From assembly GCF_013409305.1 (NCBI RefSeq), contig NZ_JACBZJ010000001.1, forward strand, positions 4,092,001 to 4,156,000: DNA of 64,000 nucleotides. Reading direction: 5' to 3'. Positions 1 to 8,623 of this stretch are shown here, in pieces. The notes beneath the pieces were generated by a model. That model had not been told where the DNA came from. It saw nothing but the letters and a program-made list of their open reading frames with translations, and did no database searches. Position 1 is the stretch's first letter; the number at the start of each line of letters is the position of its first letter. This stretch comes from Cellulomonas soli (lineage in GTDB: Bacteria; Actinomycetota; Actinomycetes; Actinomycetales; Cellulomonadaceae). Position numbers and translations under genes: made by a program.

Positions 1-406
1 GCGGCCCGAGCCGACGCCGAGCTCCGGCCACGTCGAGGAACGCCTCGTCGACGCTGACCTGCTCGACGAGCGCGGTCACGTCGCCCAGGATCCGCATCAC
101 CCCGGTCGACACCTCTCGGTAGGCCGCGTGGTCCGGTGGAACCACCACGGCCTGCGGGCACAGGCGTAGCGCTGCCGCCATCGGCATGGCCGAGTGCACG
201 CCGAACGCCCGCGCCTCGTACGTCGCCGCCAGGACGACACCGCGGTGCGCACCGCCCACGATCACCGGCAGCCCGTGGAGCTGCGGGCGGCGGGCGAGCT
301 CGACCGAGGCGAAGAAGGCGTCCATGTCGACGTGGAGGATCGAGCAGCCGTCCTCCTCGCGGCCCCAGTCGCGCTTCGCTGCGGCCGAGCGCGGCCCGCG
401 GCTCAC
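1..406 (-). CDS. dinB: DNA polymerase IV (Y-family), 5' part only
   Basis: Translesion DNA polymerase of the Y family, which copies past damaged bases; only the first 135 codons lie in the window and the rest runs off the left edge. The N-terminal palm signature [12 protein letters not shown], with its metal-binding aspartates, and the second catalytic motif [11 protein letters not shown] are both readable. I chose the GTG at 406, which begins 7 bases after the stop of the HEPN gene, so the two are probably co-transcribed. The shared promoter carries a perfect SOS box (911-926), which fits damage-induced expression. Family assignment is firm; the DinB1 or DinB2 subtype and the presence of the C-terminal clamp-binding motif cannot be judged here. 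Confidence 0.93.
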   Translation of the reverse strand, partial: MSRGPRSAAAKRDWGREEDGCSILHVDMDAFFASVELARRPQLHGLPVIVGGAHRGVVLAATYEARAFGVHSAMPMAAALRLCPQAVVVPPDHAAYREVSTGVMRILGDVTALVEQVSVDEAFLDVAGARRRLGP

Positions 407-413
407 CGGGGCC

Positions 414-836
414 TCACGAGACCCGACGCTCGACCGGGGCGACCAGGTCGAGCGAGAGCAGCGCACGGGCCGCATCCACGAAGTCCTCGGCCGCGCACAA
501 CGCCTGCTCGGCACGGTCCTCGGAGACCGCGGAGAACCGACCCGCGTCGATCGCCGAGCGCAGCGCGGCTCCGGCAGCGAAGTAGCCGGACCAGCGGGCC
601 AGCTCGGGCGCGGCCGCGTCGAGCAGACCCCACACCGTCCGCGGGGCGCGGCGACCGCTCGACCCCCCACGGCTCGCGAGCACCCCGGCCCCGGCGCGTA
701 GCGCCGCCAGGTGGGCGTGGGAGAACTTCTCCCACGGTTCGGACGAGAACTGCGCCGCCACCAGCTCGGAGTCCGCACGTGCGAAGAGGCTGAGCGCGTA
801 GGCGGGCACCGGGGCGTCGAGCACCGTCTGCGTCAT
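414..836 (-). CDS. HEPN-domain protein, SAV_6107-like
   Basis: A 140-residue, largely helical protein that I recognise as the SAV_6107-type HEPN family seen beside dinB in actinobacteria. The start ATG at 836 has a GGAGG seven bases upstream; an in-frame ATG at 908 exists but lies against the SOS operator and is less likely. I see no R-x4-6-H motif, the usual nuclease signature of active HEPN toxins, so RNase activity should not be assumed. It is the first gene of a two-gene unit with DNA polymerase IV and is driven by a promoter with a perfect SOS box. Its role is unknown; a regulatory or accessory role in damage tolerance is inference from position alone. Confidence 0.8.
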   Translation of the reverse strand: MTQTVLDAPVPAYALSLFARADSELVAAQFSSEPWEKFSHAHLAALRAGAGVLASRGGSSGRRAPRTVWGLLDAAAPELARWSGYFAAGAALRSAIDAGRFSAVSEDRAEQALCAAEDFVDAARALLSLDLVAPVERRVS

Positions 837-906
837 CGTGACACCTCCCGCTCCTCCTGCTGCGCCGGCGACCCTCGTCGCCCGCTCCGTGTCCACGTCT
901 CCACTC

Positions 907-935
907 ATGATCGAACACGTGTTCGAATTCGTCAA
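907..935 (-). promoter_or_regulatory. SOS-controlled promoter of HEPN-dinB
   Basis: Read on the minus strand: -35 TTGACG (935-930), a 17-base spacer, and -10 GATCAT (912-907). The perfect palindrome TCGAACACGTGTTCGA (911-926) fills most of the spacer, as expected for a LexA operator that blocks RNA polymerase. Transcription would start near 900, leaving a leader of about 64 bases before the ATG at 836. Confidence 0.8.
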
Positions 936-970
936 CACCCGGCGATGCCACCCACGCCGGCCCCGGGCCC

Positions 971-976
971 TACCGT
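971..976 (+). promoter_or_regulatory. -10 element TACCGT, leaderless start
   Basis: TACCGT lies exactly six bases before the ATG at 983, so transcription would begin at or next to the start codon. No Shine-Dalgarno sequence is present and no clear -35 is seen. Confidence 0.55.
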
Positions 977-982
977 GGCCGC

Positions 983-1861
983 ATGGCCGCGCGCGACCGC
1001 ACCTCCCGACGACCCTCAGGGTCCCACCGGACACCCACACGGCAGGCATGGCCGACGGGACCCGTCGCGGTACCCACAGGGACGGTCGAGCTGCTGCCCG
1101 ACCCGGACGACCCCGACGGCGTCACCGTGCTCGTCAACGGCGTCCCGAGCTCGTACCTGGACCTCGCCGACCCCACGCACCTCGCGTTCGAGTACATGCA
1201 GCAGATGGCCGCGGTCATCGACGGCGTCGACGACGGGAGCGGGGCCCTCACGGTGGTGCACCTGGGGGCGGCGGGCTGCGCGCTCGCGCGGTCCCTGGCA
1301 GCGACCCGACCGGGCTCGCGGCAGATCGCGGTCGAGCTCGACGCCGCGCTGCCCGAGCTCGTGCGCTCGTGGTTCGACCTCCCGCGCTCACCCGGGCTGC
1401 GGATCCGGGCGGGCGACGCGCGCGCCGAGCTGAACCGGCTTCCGAGCGGTTCGGCGGACGTCGTGGTCCGCGACGTCTTCGCCGGCGACCGCACGCCCGC
1501 GCACGTCACGACCCTCGAGTTCGTCGCCGACGTCGCCCGCGTCCTACGACCTGGCGGTGTCTACCTCGCCAACTGCGCCGACCGCCCGCCGCTCGCACTC
1601 GCCAGGGCCGAGATCGCCACGGCCCGCGCCGTCTTCGCCGAGGTCGCGATCGTCGCGGAGCCGGGGCTGCTGCGTGGACGCGGCTACGGGAACGTGGTGA
1701 TCGCCGCCACCGACGATCCGCGGCTGCTCGGCGAGGCACGGTTGGCCCGTGCCGTCCGGAGCCTGCCGGCGCCCGCCCGGCTGCTGCACGACGGCGAGCT
1801 CACGGCGTTCGTGGGCACGGCGAGCGCGCTGCACGACCCACCGGCGGCGCCCGAGGCCTGA
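983..1861 (+). CDS. Spermidine synthase-like class I methyltransferase-fold protein
   Basis: A 292-residue protein with the Rossmann-like fold shared by spermidine synthases and SAM-dependent methyltransferases. Motif I (VVHLGAAGCALARSLA), a conserved acidic residue in the next strand (AVELD), a GDAR-type motif and DVVVRDVFAG are readable. The first ~35 residues are basic and probably disordered. Actinobacterial proteins of this type are usually annotated fused or orphan spermidine synthase; whether this one makes polyamines is unproven. A -10-like TACCGT sits six bases upstream of the ATG, so the mRNA is probably leaderless. It diverges from the HEPN-dinB unit and ends at a strong bidirectional terminator. 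Confidence 0.8.
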   Translation: MAARDRTSRRPSGSHRTPTRQAWPTGPVAVPTGTVELLPDPDDPDGVTVLVNGVPSSYLDLADPTHLAFEYMQQMAAVIDGVDDGSGALTVVHLGAAGCALARSLAATRPGSRQIAVELDAALPELVRSWFDLPRSPGLRIRAGDARAELNRLPSGSADVVVRDVFAGDRTPAHVTTLEFVADVARVLRPGGVYLANCADRPPLALARAEIATARAVFAEVAIVAEPGLLRGRGYGNVVIAATDDPRLLGEARLARAVRSLPAPARLLHDGELTAFVGTASALHDPPAAPEA

Positions 1862-1923
1862 CCGCGACCGGCCGAAGGCTCTCAGCACGCGGACGGCCGA
1901 CGCGGCGACCGGCACGGGGACGA

Positions 1924-1959
1924 GGAAGGGCCACGACCCCTGGAGGTCGTGGCCCTTCC
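1924..1959. terminator. Bidirectional terminator, 15-bp stem
   Basis: Perfect inverted repeat: 1924-1938 pairs with 1945-1959 around the loop CCTGGA. It sits between the convergent methyltransferase-like gene and csp, so it can end transcripts from both sides. It lacks a long U tract, as is usual in GC-rich genomes. Confidence 0.8.
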
Positions 1960-2012
1960 GTCACCTCGCCCCGTCCGAGCCCCGCAGGCTCAGGCGCGGC
2001 GTCCGGCGACGA

Positions 2013-2216
2013 TCAGAGCGGGCGGACCTTCTCCGCCTGCGGGCCCTTGGGGCCCTGCGTGATCTCGAACTCCACGCGCTGGCCCTCGTCGAGCGAGCGG
2101 TAGCCCTGCGAGTCGATGGCCGAGTAGTGGACGAAGACGTCGGCGCCGCCGCCGTCCTGGGCGATGAACCCGTAGCCCTTCTCAGCGTTGAACCACTTGA
2201 CAGCACCCTGTGCCAT
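2013..2216 (-). CDS. cspA: Cold-shock domain protein
   Basis: A 67-residue single cold-shock-domain protein that binds single-stranded RNA and DNA and melts secondary structure. RNP1 (KGYGFIA) and RNP2 (VFVHYSAI) are intact, and the length is typical of CspA proteins. The ATG at 2216 follows an AAGGACAGGG ribosome-binding stretch. Upstream lies a 282-base gap before the PAC2 gene; a long leader would suit a thermoregulated csp mRNA, but I could not place a convincing promoter. Which csp paralogue this is cannot be told from the sequence. Confidence 0.95.
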   Translation of the reverse strand: MAQGAVKWFNAEKGYGFIAQDGGGADVFVHYSAIDSQGYRSLDEGQRVEFEITQGPKGPQAEKVRPL

Positions 2217-2474
2217 GTTCCCTGTCCTTCTGTCCCACCGGTGACGGCCGCGGGCCGACTGCCCGCGCCGTGCCGCAATGCCACACGTCCTGCACCGGAT
2301 GGACCAGCCACGCGGGCTGGCGGTGCCGATCCCCGGCATCTCCCCAGACCCAGGCATCGGCGCCGGTCAAGCGCCAGTACGTCACTGCAACGGCAGCATC
2401 TTGGCACGCAGGTGTGGCCTCTGCCACGAAATCTGCACACCAACACCACACGTTCCACAACGATCTGGTAAAGG

Positions 2475-2491
2475 CCGCCCGCGAAAGGCGG
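2475..2491 (-). terminator. Weak hairpin after the PAC2 gene
   Basis: CCGCC (2475-2479) pairs with GGCGG (2487-2491) across a seven-base loop. On the minus strand it follows the PAC2 stop by 7 bases and is followed by CCTTT. The short stem makes termination uncertain. Confidence 0.35.
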
Positions 2492-2498
2492 TAAGGGG

Positions 2499-3446
2499 TC
2501 AGGACTCGGAGCCGCCGTCGCTCTGCTCGGCCAGGAAGCGCTCGAACTCGGCACCCAGCTCGTCCGCCGTGGGCAGGTCGATCTCCTGCTCGCCCGTGGG
2601 CGCCAGCAGGCTCGGCCGCCCGATGCTGCGCGCGAACGCGTCGTACTGCTCCTCGAGCGCGCGCACGACCGCGGCGACCTCGGCGGAGTCCTGGACCTGA
2701 CGCTCGATCTCGGCGCGCGTCTCGTCGGCCGAGGACGTGAGGGCGCCGGCGTGCAGGTCCAGGCCGGTGGCGCGCTCCACCCGCTCCAACGCCGCCATGC
2801 TGGCCTGCGGGTACGGGGACTGGGCGAGGTAGTGCGGCACGTGGACGGCGAAGCCCATCGCGTCATGGCCGGACTGCCCGAGCCGCAGCTCCAGCAGGGC
2901 GCTCGCGCTGGCCGGCACCTTCACCGCACCGAACCACGAGGGGTGGTCGGCCACCAGCTCGGGGCGTGTGGCGTGCGCCGTGACCGACAGCGGACGGGTG
3001 TGCGGGATCCCCATCGGGATGCCGTGCACGCCGATGGTGAGCGGGACGTCGAACCGCTCGACGAGCTGGCGGACCGCCGCCACGTAGCGTTCCCACTGCA
3101 CGTCCGGCTCGATGCCGTGCAGCAGCAGGAACGGTGTGCCGGTGCCGTCCTCGACGAGGTCGACGACTAGCTCGGGCTCGTCGTAGGACGACCAGGTCGT
3201 GGAGTCGAACGTCATCATCGGCCGTCGCGAGCGGTAGTCGAGCAGCTGGTCGGCGTCGAAGGTCACCAGACGCCGCGAGGGCAGCTGGTCCAGCAGGTGC
3301 TCGGCGACGGTCGCGCCCGCCTGGCCTGCGTCGACGAAGCCGCGCACGGCGTGCACCAGCACCGGCCCGCCGCCGTCCCCGGCCGCGCGCTCGACCTGGG
3401 CCGCCACGTGCGGGTCGACGTCGTAGATCTCGCTCGGGTCCAGCAT
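2499..3446 (-). CDS. PAC2 family protein
   Basis: A 315-residue protein of the PAC2 family (proteasome-assembly-chaperone-like fold), common in actinobacteria that also carry a proteasome or its Pup-tagging remnants. Recognisable features are the N-terminal VHAVRGFVDAGQAG segment, PELVVDLVEDG, the central LLHGIEPDVQWE stretch and GVHGIPMGIPHTRP. The C-terminal ~80 residues are acidic and probably helical. The ATG at 3446 has AAGGAG eight bases upstream; an upstream in-frame ATG would lack this. It diverges from helD and precedes csp on the same strand. The molecular function in bacteria is not settled; chaperone-type binding is inferred from the family. Confidence 0.85.
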   Translation of the reverse strand: MLDPSEIYDVDPHVAAQVERAAGDGGGPVLVHAVRGFVDAGQAGATVAEHLLDQLPSRRLVTFDADQLLDYRSRRPMMTFDSTTWSSYDEPELVVDLVEDGTGTPFLLLHGIEPDVQWERYVAAVRQLVERFDVPLTIGVHGIPMGIPHTRPLSVTAHATRPELVADHPSWFGAVKVPASASALLELRLGQSGHDAMGFAVHVPHYLAQSPYPQASMAALERVERATGLDLHAGALTSSADETRAEIERQVQDSAEVAAVVRALEEQYDAFARSIGRPSLLAPTGEQEIDLPTADELGAEFERFLAEQSDGGSES

Positions 3447-3556
3447 GGTCGTTCTCCTTCTCGCCGGTCGCTCCTGGCTGGTCAACGCACGCGGGCCCCG
3501 GATGCTTCCCGCGCACGCGGACGGCCGGTCGGCGCACGCGGGAGGTCAGGAGAGCG

Positions 3557-3562
3557 GATAAT
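3557..3562 (+). promoter_or_regulatory. Possible -10 element (GATAAT) of helD
   Basis: GATAAT is the only strongly AT-rich hexamer in the divergent PAC2/helD gap and lies 66 bases before the helD start. No good -35 is visible at the right spacing, so this is tentative. Confidence 0.35.
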
Positions 3563-3628
3563 GGACGGCCGCCCGCGGGCGGGTGCGTGAGGGTCGGGTA
3601 CGGGTGCTGTGTCGAGGGGAGCAACCAG

Positions 3629-5920
3629 GTGGCGGGCAGCGAGAGCGAGCTGCGCAAGGAGCAGGACACGGTCGACGGCCTCTACGCGCGGCTCGACGAC
3701 CTGCGCGCGCAGACCCGTGCACGCCTGGCGGCCGTGCGGCGCACGGGACCGTCCGGGTCACCGCAGAACCGCAGCGAGCGGGACGCCTTCGCGACGCTGT
3801 ACGAGGACCGGATCGCCCAGCTCGAGGCCGTCGAGGAGCGCCTGGCGTTCGGGCGCCTCGACCTCACCGAGGGCGGTCACCGGTACATCGGCCGCATCGG
3901 GCTGACGGACGAGGAGCAGACCCAGCTGCTCACCGACTGGCGCGCGCCCGCCGCGCAGGCCTTCTACCGGGCGACCGCAGCGCACCCCGACGGGGTGCTG
4001 CGTCGTCGGCACGTCGTGACGCAGGGCCGCACCGTCACCGGTGTCGAGGACGAGGTCCTCGACCTGGACTCGCTCGGCGACGGCGAGCAGGCCGCGCAGG
4101 CGCTCGCGGGGCTCTCGGGCGAGGGCGCCCTGCTCGCCGCGCTGGCCGCGGGTCGCACCGGCCACATGGGCGACATCGTCGCCACGATCCAGGCCGAGCA
4201 GGACGCGATCATCCGCTCCGAGCTCACGGGCGCTCTCGTCGTGCAGGGCGGGCCCGGCACGGGCAAGACCGCCGTGGCCCTGCACCGGGCGGCCTACCTG
4301 CTGTACGCGCACCGTCGGGTGCTCGAGCGCTCCGGCGTCCTGCTGGTCGGGCCCAGCAGGACGTTCCTGCGGTACATCGACCAGGTGCTGCCCTCGCTCG
4401 GCGAGACGGGCGTGGTCACCACGACCGTCGCCGAGCTGATGCCGGGGATCGTGGCCGGCGGCACGGAGGACGAAGCCGTCGCCGAGATCAAGGGCCGGGC
4501 CGTGATGGCCAGGGTGCTCGGTCGTGCCGTCACCCAGCGCGAACGCGTGCCCCGCGAGGTCACGACCGTGCGCGTCGACGGCCGCACCGTGCAGATCACC
4601 CCTCCCGACGTGCAGTCGGCCATCGCCCGCGCACGGCGCCATCACCGCCCGCACAACCAGGCACGTGTCAGCTTCGTGCGCGACATGCTGTCCAGGCTTG
4701 CCGACCAGTACGTCGCGCAGCTCGGCTGGGAGGTGCCCGCCGACGAGCGGGCCGAGATCGTCGAGGAGCTGCGCACGACGCGCGAGGTCCGGATCGCGCT
4801 CAACCTCGCATGGATGCCGTTGACACCGCAGGGGCTGCTGCGCGACCTGTACACCAAGCCGCGCCGCCTCGAGGCGGCGGCGCCCGACCTGTCGCCGCGT
4901 GAGCGGGCTCTGCTCGCCAGGGACGCCGACGCGGACTGGACACCCGCCGACGTCCCGCTGCTCGACGAGCTCGCCGAGCTGCTCGGCGAGGACGACCAGG
5001 CCGCTCGTGCGCACGCCAAGGCCGACGCGGCCCGTCGCGCGAGCGAGCTGGAGTACGCCCGACGCGTCCTGGAGTCCAGCGGCGCCGCTGCGATGGTGTC
5101 GGCCGAGATGCTCGCCGACCGGTTCGCGGCCAGCGGGCCGTCCCTGACGACCGCGGAGCGCGCGGCCGCCGACCGCTCGTGGACCTACGGCCACGTCGTC
5201 GTGGACGAGGCCCAGGAGCTGTCGGCCATGGCGTGGCGCGTGCTGCTGCGTCGAGTGCCGACCCGCTCGCTGACGATCGTCGGCGATGTCGCGCAGACCA
5301 CCGCGCGGGCAGGCGCGCACAGCTGGGCGAACGTCTTCGACCCGGTGCTGCGCAGCCAGTGGCGCCTCGCCGAGCTGACGGTCAACTACCGGACCCCGGC
5401 CGTGGTCGCGCACGCGGCCGGTCGGGTCGCGGTCGCGGCCGGGCTCCCGGTCAGCCCTCTGACCTCGGCGCGCGACGTCGCCGACGCGCTGCGCATCGAG
5501 CGGGTCGACCCCGACGCCCTCGAGGACGTGACGGCGAGCCGCGCCCTCGCCGCGCTCGGCGAGGTGCGGGACGAGGTCGGCGGTGGGCGCGTCGCGGTGA
5601 TCGGCACGGGGGCGCACCTCGTGCGGGTGCAGGCATCGCTCGATCGGCTCGCCGCTCCGGCACAGGTCGGCGCCGACGGTGAGGCGGAGGGAACCACGAG
5701 GCCGAAGGGGCGTCAGGCCGACCTGGACGCCCCGCTCGTCCTTCTCACCCCGGTGGAGGCGAAGGGGCTCGAGTTCGACGTCGTGGTGCTCGTCGAACCC
5801 GGCGCGGTGCTCGCCGCGAGCCCCGGCGATCTCTACGTGGCGATGACCAGACCGACCCGCGCGTTGCACGTCGTGCACACCCAGGCGCTGCCCGAGGGGT
5901 TCGACGTGCTGTCCGAGTGA
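3629..5920 (+). CDS. helD: HelD-like UvrD/Rep-family ATPase
   Basis: A 763-residue superfamily 1 ATPase matching HelD, which binds RNA polymerase and releases it from stalled complexes or DNA. Helicase motifs are in order: a charged helical N-terminus with coiled-coil potential (1-90), Walker A GGPGTGKTAVALHR (~208), VVDEAQELSAMAWR (motif II, ~525), GDVAQTT (motif III), NYRTPAVV (IV), VEAKGLEFDVVVL (V) and YVAMTRPTRALHVV (VI). I chose the GTG at 3629 because GGGGAG lies eight bases upstream; the frame stays open far beyond this only because of GC bias. It diverges from the PAC2 gene. A DNA helicase role cannot be excluded, but the long N-terminal arm favours HelD. Confidence 0.85.
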   Translation: MAGSESELRKEQDTVDGLYARLDDLRAQTRARLAAVRRTGPSGSPQNRSERDAFATLYEDRIAQLEAVEERLAFGRLDLTEGGHRYIGRIGLTDEEQTQLLTDWRAPAAQAFYRATAAHPDGVLRRRHVVTQGRTVTGVEDEVLDLDSLGDGEQAAQALAGLSGEGALLAALAAGRTGHMGDIVATIQAEQDAIIRSELTGALVVQGGPGTGKTAVALHRAAYLLYAHRRVLERSGVLLVGPSRTFLRYIDQVLPSLGETGVVTTTVAELMPGIVAGGTEDEAVAEIKGRAVMARVLGRAVTQRERVPREVTTVRVDGRTVQITPPDVQSAIARARRHHRPHNQARVSFVRDMLSRLADQYVAQLGWEVPADERAEIVEELRTTREVRIALNLAWMPLTPQGLLRDLYTKPRRLEAAAPDLSPRERALLARDADADWTPADVPLLDELAELLGEDDQAARAHAKADAARRASELEYARRVLESSGAAAMVSAEMLADRFAASGPSLTTAERAAADRSWTYGHVVVDEAQELSAMAWRVLLRRVPTRSLTIVGDVAQTTARAGAHSWANVFDPVLRSQWRLAELTVNYRTPAVVAHAAGRVAVAAGLPVSPLTSARDVADALRIERVDPDALEDVTASRALAALGEVRDEVGGGRVAVIGTGAHLVRVQASLDRLAAPAQVGADGEAEGTTRPKGRQADLDAPLVLLTPVEAKGLEFDVVVLVEPGAVLAASPGDLYVAMTRPTRALHVVHTQALPEGFDVLSE

Positions 5921-5966
5921 CGGACCGGGTTGTGTCCGAGGGGCGGGCAGGGCGCACCATAGGGAC

Positions 5967-7166
5967 GTGCTCAAGGCCCTGCTGCTCGAGAACCTCCACC
6001 CCCAGGCCCGGTCGATCCTCGAGGCCGCCGGCTTCGAGGTGACCACACGGACCGGCGCGCTCGACGAGTCCGAGCTCGTCGAGGCGCTCGACGGCGTGCA
6101 CGTCCTGGGCATCCGATCCAAGACGCACGTCACGGCCGCGGCGCTCGAGTCCGCCACGGACCTGGTCGCCATCGGCGCGTACTGCATCGGCACCAACCAG
6201 ATCGACCTCGGCACGGCCGCCTCGCACGGCATCGCGACCTTCAACGCGCCGTTCTCGAACACGCGCTCGGTCGTCGAGATCGCGATCGCCGACATCATCT
6301 CGCTGACGCGCCGGCAGACCGAGCTCGACAAGGCCATGCACGACGGCGTCTGGAACAAGTCGGCCATCGGCGCGCACGAGGTCCGCGGCCGCACGCTCGG
6401 CATCATCGGCTACGGCAACATCGGCACGCAGCTGTCGGTCCTCGCCGAGAACCTGGGCATGTCCGTCGTCTTCTACGACACCGCGGAGAAGCTCGCCCTG
6501 GGCAACGCCCGGCGCCTCGACAGCCTCGACGAGCTGCTCGACGTCGCCGACGTCGTCACGCTGCACGTCGACGGCCGCAGCGGCAACGCGGGCCTGTTCG
6601 GCGCGAAGCAGTTCGCCCGGATGCGACCCGGCGCCCTGTTCCTCAACCTCTCGCGCGGGTTCGTCGTCGACTACGCCGCGCTGCGTGACGCGGTCGTCGC
6701 CGGGCACGTCGCCGGTGCCGCGGTCGACGTGTTCCCCGTCGAGCCCAAGCGCAAGGGCGACGCGTTCGACTCCGAGCTGCGCGGCCTGCCCAACGTCATC
6801 CTCACCCCGCACACCGGCGGCTCGACCGAGGAGGCCCAGGACGCGATCGGCCAGTTCGTCTCGAACAAGCTGCGCGACTACCTGGCGACCGGCTCGACGA
6901 CGCTGAGCGTCAACCTGCCGAACCTGGCGCTGGACCAGCCTCCCGGCGCGCACCGCCTGGCCTACCTGCACCGGAACGTCCCCGGTGTGCTCGCGGCGGT
7001 CAACGCGACGCTCGCCGAGCACGGGGTCAACATCGAGGGCCAGCTTCTCGCCACCCGCGGCGAGCTGGGCTACGTGGTCACGGACGCCGGTTCGGCCGTC
7101 GACCAGGCGGTCGTCGACGCGCTCCGCTCGCGCCCGGAGTCGGTGCGGCTGCGCGTGCTGTCCTGA
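5967..7166 (+). CDS. serA: D-3-phosphoglycerate dehydrogenase
   Basis: Oxidises 3-phosphoglycerate to 3-phosphohydroxypyruvate with NAD+, the first step of serine synthesis. The 399 residues follow the shorter E. coli-like form: a substrate-binding domain (RSKTHVT, NAPFSNTRSVVE), a nucleotide-binding domain with GIIGYGNIGTQ (~150), the catalytic His in TPHTGGSTEEAQ (~280), and a C-terminal ACT domain (HRNVPGVLAAVNATLAEHG) that usually senses serine. The GTG at 5967 follows helD by 46 bases; CACCAT six bases upstream may be a weak -10 of a leaderless mRNA. It ends at a strong hairpin. Identity is secure. Confidence 0.95.
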   Translation: MLKALLLENLHPQARSILEAAGFEVTTRTGALDESELVEALDGVHVLGIRSKTHVTAAALESATDLVAIGAYCIGTNQIDLGTAASHGIATFNAPFSNTRSVVEIAIADIISLTRRQTELDKAMHDGVWNKSAIGAHEVRGRTLGIIGYGNIGTQLSVLAENLGMSVVFYDTAEKLALGNARRLDSLDELLDVADVVTLHVDGRSGNAGLFGAKQFARMRPGALFLNLSRGFVVDYAALRDAVVAGHVAGAAVDVFPVEPKRKGDAFDSELRGLPNVILTPHTGGSTEEAQDAIGQFVSNKLRDYLATGSTTLSVNLPNLALDQPPGAHRLAYLHRNVPGVLAAVNATLAEHGVNIEGQLLATRGELGYVVTDAGSAVDQAVVDALRSRPESVRLRVLS

Positions 7167-7175
7167 GCCTCTGCT

Positions 7176-7214
7176 GACGAAGGGGCCCGACCGCGACGGT
7201 CGGGCCCCTTCGTC
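7176..7214. terminator. Bidirectional terminator, 18-bp stem
   Basis: Perfect inverted repeat: 7176-7193 pairs with 7197-7214 around a CGA loop. It lies between convergent serA and the small DUF5302 gene and can serve both. Confidence 0.85.
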
Positions 7215-7233
7215 ATGCTTCCGTCAGGACCGG

Positions 7234-7425
7234 TCAGGCCGAGCCGGACTTGCGCTGGAAACGACGCTGGGACGGACCCGCGGTCTCCGCGCCGTGCACG
7301 TTGCCCGTGTTCGCCGAGCCGTCGGCCGTGCGGTGGTGCGCGGCCTTCTTGCGCTCGAGCGCCTCACGGAACTTCGCCTTCGCGTCCTCGCTGACGGTCG
7401 CCGCCGGATCGTTCTGCTGCGTCAT
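7234..7425 (-). CDS. Small DUF5302-like protein
   Basis: A 63-residue, very polar protein that I recognise as the DUF5302 type of small actinobacterial protein. It starts MTQQNDPAATVSEDAKAKFRE, has a helical lysine- and glutamate-rich stretch (EALERKKAAHH), then a glycine/serine-rich tail ending in a basic QRRFQRKSGSA. No membrane segment, cysteine or catalytic motif is visible. The ATG at 7425 has GAAGGAGG in the upstream leader. It diverges from the aldo-keto reductase and shares a terminator with serA. Function is unknown. Confidence 0.75.
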   Translation of the reverse strand: MTQQNDPAATVSEDAKAKFREALERKKAAHHRTADGSANTGNVHGAETAGPSQRRFQRKSGSA

Positions 7426-7539
7426 CGCGTGCCTCCTTCTCGCTTCGCGACGAGCACGAGCGCCCGCCGAACCACCCCCAGCCTTGCCGAACGGACGCAC
7501 GCATGCCAATCCATTGCCTGCGCGACCCTCCCGTTCGCG

Positions 7540-7545
7540 TACCGT
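7540..7545 (+). promoter_or_regulatory. -10 element TACCGT, leaderless start
   Basis: TACCGT ends six bases before the GTG at 7552, the same sequence and spacing as at 971-976. No ribosome-binding site is present. Confidence 0.5.
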
Positions 7546-7551
7546 CGACGC

Positions 7552-8589
7552 GTGCACGTCCTGGACCCCGACCGCCAACCCGTCCTCCCGCACCGACGCG
7601 TCGGGGGTCTGACCTTCCCGGCGATCTCGCTCGGCCTCTGGCAGAACTTCGGCCACGCGACCGCGTTCGAGGACCAGCGCCGACTCGTGCTGCACGCGGT
7701 CGACCGGGGGGTCTTCCACCTCGACCTCGCGAACAACTACGGTCCGCCGCCCGGTGCCGCCGAGGAGTCCGTCGGCCGCCTCCTGGCCCGCGAGCTGCGC
7801 GGGCGCCGGGACGAGCTGCTCGTGACGACCAAGGCCGGCTACCGCGGGTGGCCGGGACCGTACGGCGAGTTCGGTTCGCGCAAGAGCATGCGCGCCTCGC
7901 TCGACGCGTCGTTGCAGCGGCTCGGCGTCGACCACGTCGACGTCTACTACAGCCACCGGTTCGACCCTTCGACCCCCCTGCACGAGACGCTCGGCGCCCT
8001 GGCCGACGCCGTCCGGTCCGGCAAGGCGCGCGCCGTGGGGATCTCCTCCTACTCGGCCGCCCGCACCGCGCAGGCGCTCGAGGTGGCGCAGCAGATCGGG
8101 CTCACCCTGTCCGTGCACCAGCCGTCGTACTCGCTGCTCAACCGCTGGGTCGAGCACCCCGGTCCGGACGGACGCTCGCTGCTGGAGGTGTGCGCCGAGG
8201 CCGACCTGGCCGTCGTGGCCTTCTCCCCGCTCGCCCAGGGCATGCTCAGCCGGCGCTACCTCGACGGGGTCCCGAACGACTCCCGCGCCGCCCGCGGAGG
8301 GCCGCTGCGGCCCGAGTGGCTCACCCCCGAGGCGATCGGGCACGTGCGCGCACTCGACGCGCTCGCCCGCGACACCGGCCGCACCCTCCCGCGGCTCGCG
8401 CTCACCTGGGTGCTGCACGACCCGCGCGTCACGTCCGTGCTGGTCGGCGCGCGCACGGTCGAACAGCTCGACGAGAACCTCGCCGCGCTCGACGACGCAC
8501 CGCTGACCGCGGCCGAGCTGTCGGCGATCGAGCAGCACGCGGTGGACGCCGGCATCAACCTGTGGGGCTCACGGTCCTCCGACCTGTGA
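7552..8589 (+). CDS. Aldo/keto reductase
   Basis: A 345-residue NADPH-dependent TIM-barrel oxidoreductase. The family tetrad is visible: the Asp/Tyr pair in FHLDLANNYGPP, the Lys in TTKAGY and the His in VYYSHRFD. The NADP-binding end (SVLVGARTVEQLDENLAAL) is intact, and the GSRKSM segment and overall length resemble the YghZ/potassium-channel-beta-like group that reduces L-glyceraldehyde 3-phosphate and other small aldehydes. The substrate cannot be fixed from sequence. The GTG at 7552 is preceded by a leaderless-type -10. It converges on the S9 peptidase with 34 bases between. Confidence 0.88.
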   Translation: MHVLDPDRQPVLPHRRVGGLTFPAISLGLWQNFGHATAFEDQRRLVLHAVDRGVFHLDLANNYGPPPGAAEESVGRLLARELRGRRDELLVTTKAGYRGWPGPYGEFGSRKSMRASLDASLQRLGVDHVDVYYSHRFDPSTPLHETLGALADAVRSGKARAVGISSYSAARTAQALEVAQQIGLTLSVHQPSYSLLNRWVEHPGPDGRSLLEVCAEADLAVVAFSPLAQGMLSRRYLDGVPNDSRAARGGPLRPEWLTPEAIGHVRALDALARDTGRTLPRLALTWVLHDPRVTSVLVGARTVEQLDENLAALDDAPLTAAELSAIEQHAVDAGINLWGSRSSDL

Positions 8590-8623
8590 GCGCAGGCCGA
8601 TGCCGGCGTCCCGCGCACCGTCC

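Noticed and set aside
414..836. HEPN gene with dinB as a toxin-antitoxin pair
   Set aside because: No R-x4-6-H nuclease motif, no small partner gene; a polymerase is not an antitoxin.
838..2103. A 421-codon plus-strand frame over the methyltransferase-like gene and csp
   Set aside because: Arginine/proline-rich translation without motifs; it is a shadow of genuine genes in other frames.
3758..6406. A long open frame opposite helD and serA (882 codons)
   Set aside because: Low-complexity Arg/Gly/His composition, no family resemblance, and both opposite genes are secure; open frames of this length are common by chance in very GC-rich DNA.
7514..7545. TTGCCT as -35 for the aldo-keto reductase promoter
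   Set aside because: The spacer to TACCGT is 20 bases, too long for a confident pair.
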